The notes under the pieces: model-generated
The model's input: only the letters and a program-made list of their open reading frames with translations
Database searches by the model: none
Told to the model about the DNA's origin: nothing
NCBI GenBank assembly: GCA_030597645.1
Contig: JAUVRN010000055.1
Coordinates: 1-9,040 of the forward strand
Direction of reading: 5' to 3'
Origin: Candidatus Zixiibacteriota bacterium
GTDB lineage: Bacteria > Zixibacteria > MSB-5A5 > JAUVRN01
Length of the DNA stretch: 9,040 bases
Made by a program: the position numbers and the translations under genes
Shown here: positions 6,547 through 9,040 of the stretch, piece by piece
Layout: each line of letters starts with the position of its first letter
How positions within the stretch are numbered: position 1 is the stretch's first letter

Positions 6547-8948
6547 GCCGGTGGATCGAGTGGTGCGTAGTATTCGAACTCGGCCGGATCAGCCAGGAAC
6601 CTATCAATCTCGGCTACCGCGCGTTCCAGATGGGCCATCTGTGACTTGTCGGGAACATTGGTTATCTTTTCTTCGCACCAGGTTCTCAAGCCTTGCAGCT
6701 GATGCCGTGCAATGGCCCGCACCTGGTTGGACGCACTCTTGTTGGCCACCAGCCTGATCAGGTGATGCAGCACCAGGTTGTCCACGACGCGCCTCAGTTC
6801 CGCATCGTAACCACCCAGTCTCTCCCGCTTCCAGCTAACCGCGATCAGCCGGTCGATGATCTCGGCCAGACCGGGATAGGAACTATCGCGGGCCTTCTGC
6901 TCCACCAACCGTGCAGCGCGCTGGTAGTTGAGGATCAAGCGAATCGGAATGTCCGCTGCGTTGTCGGCGGCGGTGTACGGATCGAACGTGGACCCGGTGC
7001 GACGTTTGAAGATCTCTCGTGACCGGGGTATTCCGGTGGTTTGAGGCGGAATCAGCTTCAACAGTGTGTCCGGAATGGCCAGGGTCGACGGCTCGATGCA
7101 GCGCAGCAGTGCCTTGAATGCCCGCCACTGCTCGTCCGCCGGCGCCGGGGTGACGGTCTGCGGTCCGGATCCGCGAACCGCAAAGCGATAGTCCACACCA
7201 CCGAGCCACTTGGCGCAGGCTTCGATCTGGTAGCGATGGAACAGGTAGATCGGGACCAGCGTCTCTTCGAGCATGACCAGGGGTGTGCCCTCCGGGATCG
7301 CGCGTTCGGAGAAGCTCGCGAGCAGTCTGGCACGGATATCCAGGAGGCGCACCAACTCCTCGGCGGAGTGTGGCCCGTTGTCCCAGAGGTGCGCATAGGG
7401 ATGGGCGCTCCCCTCCGAGCGCGCATCGCCGTCGGAGACGTAGCGCATACCGCTGCCAAGCACGCTGTCCAGGTGTGCAGTGAGGGCGCTGTCCTCATCG
7501 ACTCCGCCGGGATAATCGGCATAGCCGTAGATGATCGTGGCTTTGTCCCACGCGCCGATGCCCTCGGTGTATGCCTGCGACAGATCCAGGGTGCCGGCGG
7601 AGTCCATCTCTATGTACGGATACGGATAGTCCATGACGGACGCACGATCGAGTGAGCTGGCAGCGAAATTGTGACGGAGCCCCAGGGTGTGACCTGTTTC
7701 ATGAGCCGACAGCTGTCGCAAGCGGGCAAGGGCCATCTCCTGCATCCGGTCTACGGAGTCCGGCGCATCTCCGTAGGGTTGCAGGAGACCTACCGCGATC
7801 AGGTAGTCCTGCCGCGCCCGCAACGAACCGAGGGTGATGTGTCCCTTGATGATCTCGCCGGTACGGGGGGCGATGATGGAAGCACCGTATGACCAGCCGC
7901 GGGAGGACCGGTGTACCCACTGGATCGTGTTGTAGCGCACGTCCATCGGGTCCGCCGTATCGGGGAGCAGCCTGACCTGAAACGCGTTGATGTAGCCTGC
8001 GGCCGCATACGCCTGGTTCCACCACGACGCACCGACGACCAGCGCCGAACGCATGGGCTCGGGCGCGCCGCGATCGACGTAGTAGATGATCGGCTCTACG
8101 GCCTCGCTCGAATCGGCGGTGGGATCGACCTTTTCAAGCCGATGACGAGAGATGAACCGCTTGCGAATAGGCTCTGAAAGCGGCGCTGAGAAATCCATGT
8201 ACTCCAACCCGAAGTAGCCGGAACGCACGTCCAGCCTGCGCGGTGTGAAACCGTCGTCGGGTAACTGGACGAACGAGTGGTGCTGCTGCATCGTAACGGC
8301 ACTCGACGTGGGTGTGACCTGGCGAACGTAACTGCCGGCTGAATCCGTGGTGAACGTGAGGATGGCCTCGAACTCGGTGTTCTGCGGGAAGCTCCTGGTT
8401 CGGGTCAGATCGATGGCCGAACGGCTCGCATCCAGCTTGAACCGTCCCTGCTTCGACCGGCGCAAAGAGCCGATCGCGTCACGCGCATCCCGCAGCAGGA
8501 AATCCGTGGCATCCACCAGCACGCGATCACCTTCTTCAGCAGAAACCTCGAATCCCCACAGCGTAGAAACGGCGAACGCTTCGTCAACCAGTGCCACCTC
8601 ATCCGGATTGTCGCTGGTCGCCAGATACTCGTAGTTCTTCTGCATCATCAGGACTTTGGGTCCGATATGGCGGAAGTAGACGACATACGAGCCTCCGATC
8701 TGCCCGCGATCCAGTCCCACGTCGTTGGATCCAAGCCCGTGCGACAGGTAGTTCACATACAGGAACTCCTCGTCAAACCGCTCAATCTCGAGCCATATCT
8801 TGCCCTCAGACTCGTCCCAGTAAAAGTCGAAATACCCGGGGTACGCGTCCATTCCTTCCGTCTGTGATGAAATGGGCTGGGGCGCGTCCTGGGCTGCAGC
8901 CGGAACGGCAACGAGGAACATGATCAGGACTACTACGAGGTTCTTCAT
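6495..8948 (-). CDS. Secreted zinc-dependent met-zincin metallopeptidase (DUF5117/DUF4953 type)
   Basis: This is a predicted exported zinc endopeptidase of 817 residues. The N-terminus MKNLVVVLIMFLVAVPAAAQ is a typical Sec signal peptide with cleavage near AAA-QDAP, and it fixes the start at ATG 8948. The same frame stays open upstream (GTG at 8978), but that would bury the signal. Residues about 30-200 match the DUF5117 style: GYFDFYWDESEGKIWLEI (38-55), then LSHGLGSNDVGLDRGQIGG (68-86). The catalytic motif HETGHTLGLRH (416-426) fits HExxHxxGxxH, giving three zinc-binding histidines (416, 420, 426) and the catalytic Glu417. SVMDYP (437-442) supplies the Met-turn methionine 439. The remaining 330 or so residues look mainly helical and form the C-terminal part of this family. 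The protein ends with a Gly-rich tail GSGHGLGGCDWE. No membrane anchor, lipobox or sorting signal is seen, so a periplasmic or extracellular location is inferred. The gene converges on the C25 peptidase with four bases between stops. The substrate is unknown; the family assignment is strong. Confidence 0.93.
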   Translation of the reverse strand: MKNLVVVLIMFLVAVPAAAQDAPQPISSQTEGMDAYPGYFDFYWDESEGKIWLEIERFDEEFLYVNYLSHGLGSNDVGLDRGQIGGSYVVYFRHIGPKVLMMQKNYEYLATSDNPDEVALVDEAFAVSTLWGFEVSAEEGDRVLVDATDFLLRDARDAIGSLRRSKQGRFKLDASRSAIDLTRTRSFPQNTEFEAILTFTTDSAGSYVRQVTPTSSAVTMQQHHSFVQLPDDGFTPRRLDVRSGYFGLEYMDFSAPLSEPIRKRFISRHRLEKVDPTADSSEAVEPIIYYVDRGAPEPMRSALVVGASWWNQAYAAAGYINAFQVRLLPDTADPMDVRYNTIQWVHRSSRGWSYGASIIAPRTGEIIKGHITLGSLRARQDYLIAVGLLQPYGDAPDSVDRMQEMALARLRQLSAHETGHTLGLRHNFAASSLDRASVMDYPYPYIEMDSAGTLDLSQAYTEGIGAWDKATIIYGYADYPGGVDEDSALTAHLDSVLGSGMRYVSDGDARSEGSAHPYAHLWDNGPHSAEELVRLLDIRARLLASFSERAIPEGTPLVMLEETLVPIYLFHRYQIEACAKWLGGVDYRFAVRGSGPQTVTPAPADEQWRAFKALLRCIEPSTLAIPDTLLKLIPPQTTGIPRSREIFKRRTGSTFDPYTAADNAADIPIRLILNYQRAARLVEQKARDSSYPGLAEIIDRLIAVSWKRERLGGYDAELRRVVDNLVLHHLIRLVANKSASNQVRAIARHQLQGLRTWCEEKITNVPDKSQMAHLERAVAEIDRFLADPAEFEYYAPLDPPAGSPIGSGHGLGGCDWE

Positions 8949-9004
8949 ATCAGATCTCACAGGTCGGTGGTGCGCCACTCCAGGCGTGGGTTTCGGAGTT
9001 GCTG

Positions 9005-9040
9005 ATGTTCGTGGGTCAAGATGCCCCGGCCGAATCAGGC
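9005..9040 (+). CDS. Possible start of a divergent gene, cut by the window edge
   Basis: An ATG at 9005 is preceded at six bases by GGAG (8995-8998), a well-placed Shine-Dalgarno site. It opens a frame reading MFVGQDAPAESG to the window edge. The gene would be divergent from the metallopeptidase, leaving 56 bases (8949-9004) for both leaders, and no convincing promoter is visible there. Twelve codons are too few to identify a product, and the minus strand over the same bases is also open in the metallopeptidase frame. This is a weak call resting on the ribosome binding site alone. Confidence 0.25.
   Translation, partial: MFVGQDAPAESG

Noticed and set aside
7041..7655. 204-codon plus-strand open frame inside the metallopeptidase gene
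   Set aside because: It is antisense to conserved metallopeptidase coding sequence, low in hydrophobic-core pattern and rich in Arg, Gly and Ala. No ribosome binding site or motif was seen.
8949..8978. GTG start at 8978 for the metallopeptidase
   Set aside because: It would place ten polar residues before a typical signal peptide that starts at ATG 8948.
1..9040. CRISPR arrays, insertion sequences, phage or integrase genes, toxin-antitoxin pairs
   Set aside because: I found no regularly spaced repeats, transposase or integrase motifs, terminal inverted repeats or small paired genes anywhere in the window.

Overview
The window carries four complete protein-coding genes, with short edge fragments on either side. 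It looks like bacterial chromosome from a moderately GC-rich organism, probably an uncultured member of the Fibrobacterota-Chlorobiota-Bacteroidota (FCB) side of the tree. A Zixibacteria-like or Gemmatimonadota-like lineage is my best guess. The reasons are protein style only: a Hanks kinase fused to a FlgO/TolB-like domain and TPRs, a C25 (gingipain-type) peptidase ending in thrombospondin type-3 and dockerin repeats with a 'VFKGG' motif, and a large secreted met-zincin of the DUF5117 type. No rRNA or other phylogenetic marker is present, so this placement is an inference.

Layout from left to right. Positions 1-158 hold no gene I can defend, only a small hairpin just past the end of the kinase gene. 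Positions 159-3125 (minus strand) encode a 988-residue (or 973-residue) transmembrane serine/threonine protein kinase with a large TPR region on the far side of the membrane. Positions 3211-4026 (minus) encode a 271-residue class I SAM-dependent methyltransferase. It lies 85 bases upstream of the kinase and is transcribed in the same direction. A 151-base divergent promoter region (4027-4177) separates it from the next gene. Positions 4178-6490 (plus) encode a secreted 770-residue C25-family cysteine peptidase. It converges, with only four bases between stop codons, on a secreted 817-residue zinc metallopeptidase at 6495-8948 (minus). At the right edge, 9005-9040 may be the first 12 codons of a divergent plus-strand gene.

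Functional reading. Two large exported peptidases from unrelated catalytic classes (Cys/His dyad and zinc HExxHxxGxxH) face each other. This suggests a protein-degrading or protein-processing capacity in the periplasm or outside the cell. The kinase has an intracellular catalytic domain, one membrane span and an extracytoplasmic protein-interaction region, as expected of a receptor-like regulator. Nothing in the sequence ties it directly to the peptidases. The methyltransferase is soluble and its substrate is unknown.

I see no CRISPR array, insertion sequence, prophage, tRNA, rRNA or att site. I do not see a clear new multi-gene system. The most notable items are the C25 peptidase with its dockerin/TSP3 tail, the tight convergent peptidase pair with an inverted repeat on the junction, and the composite receptor-like kinase.
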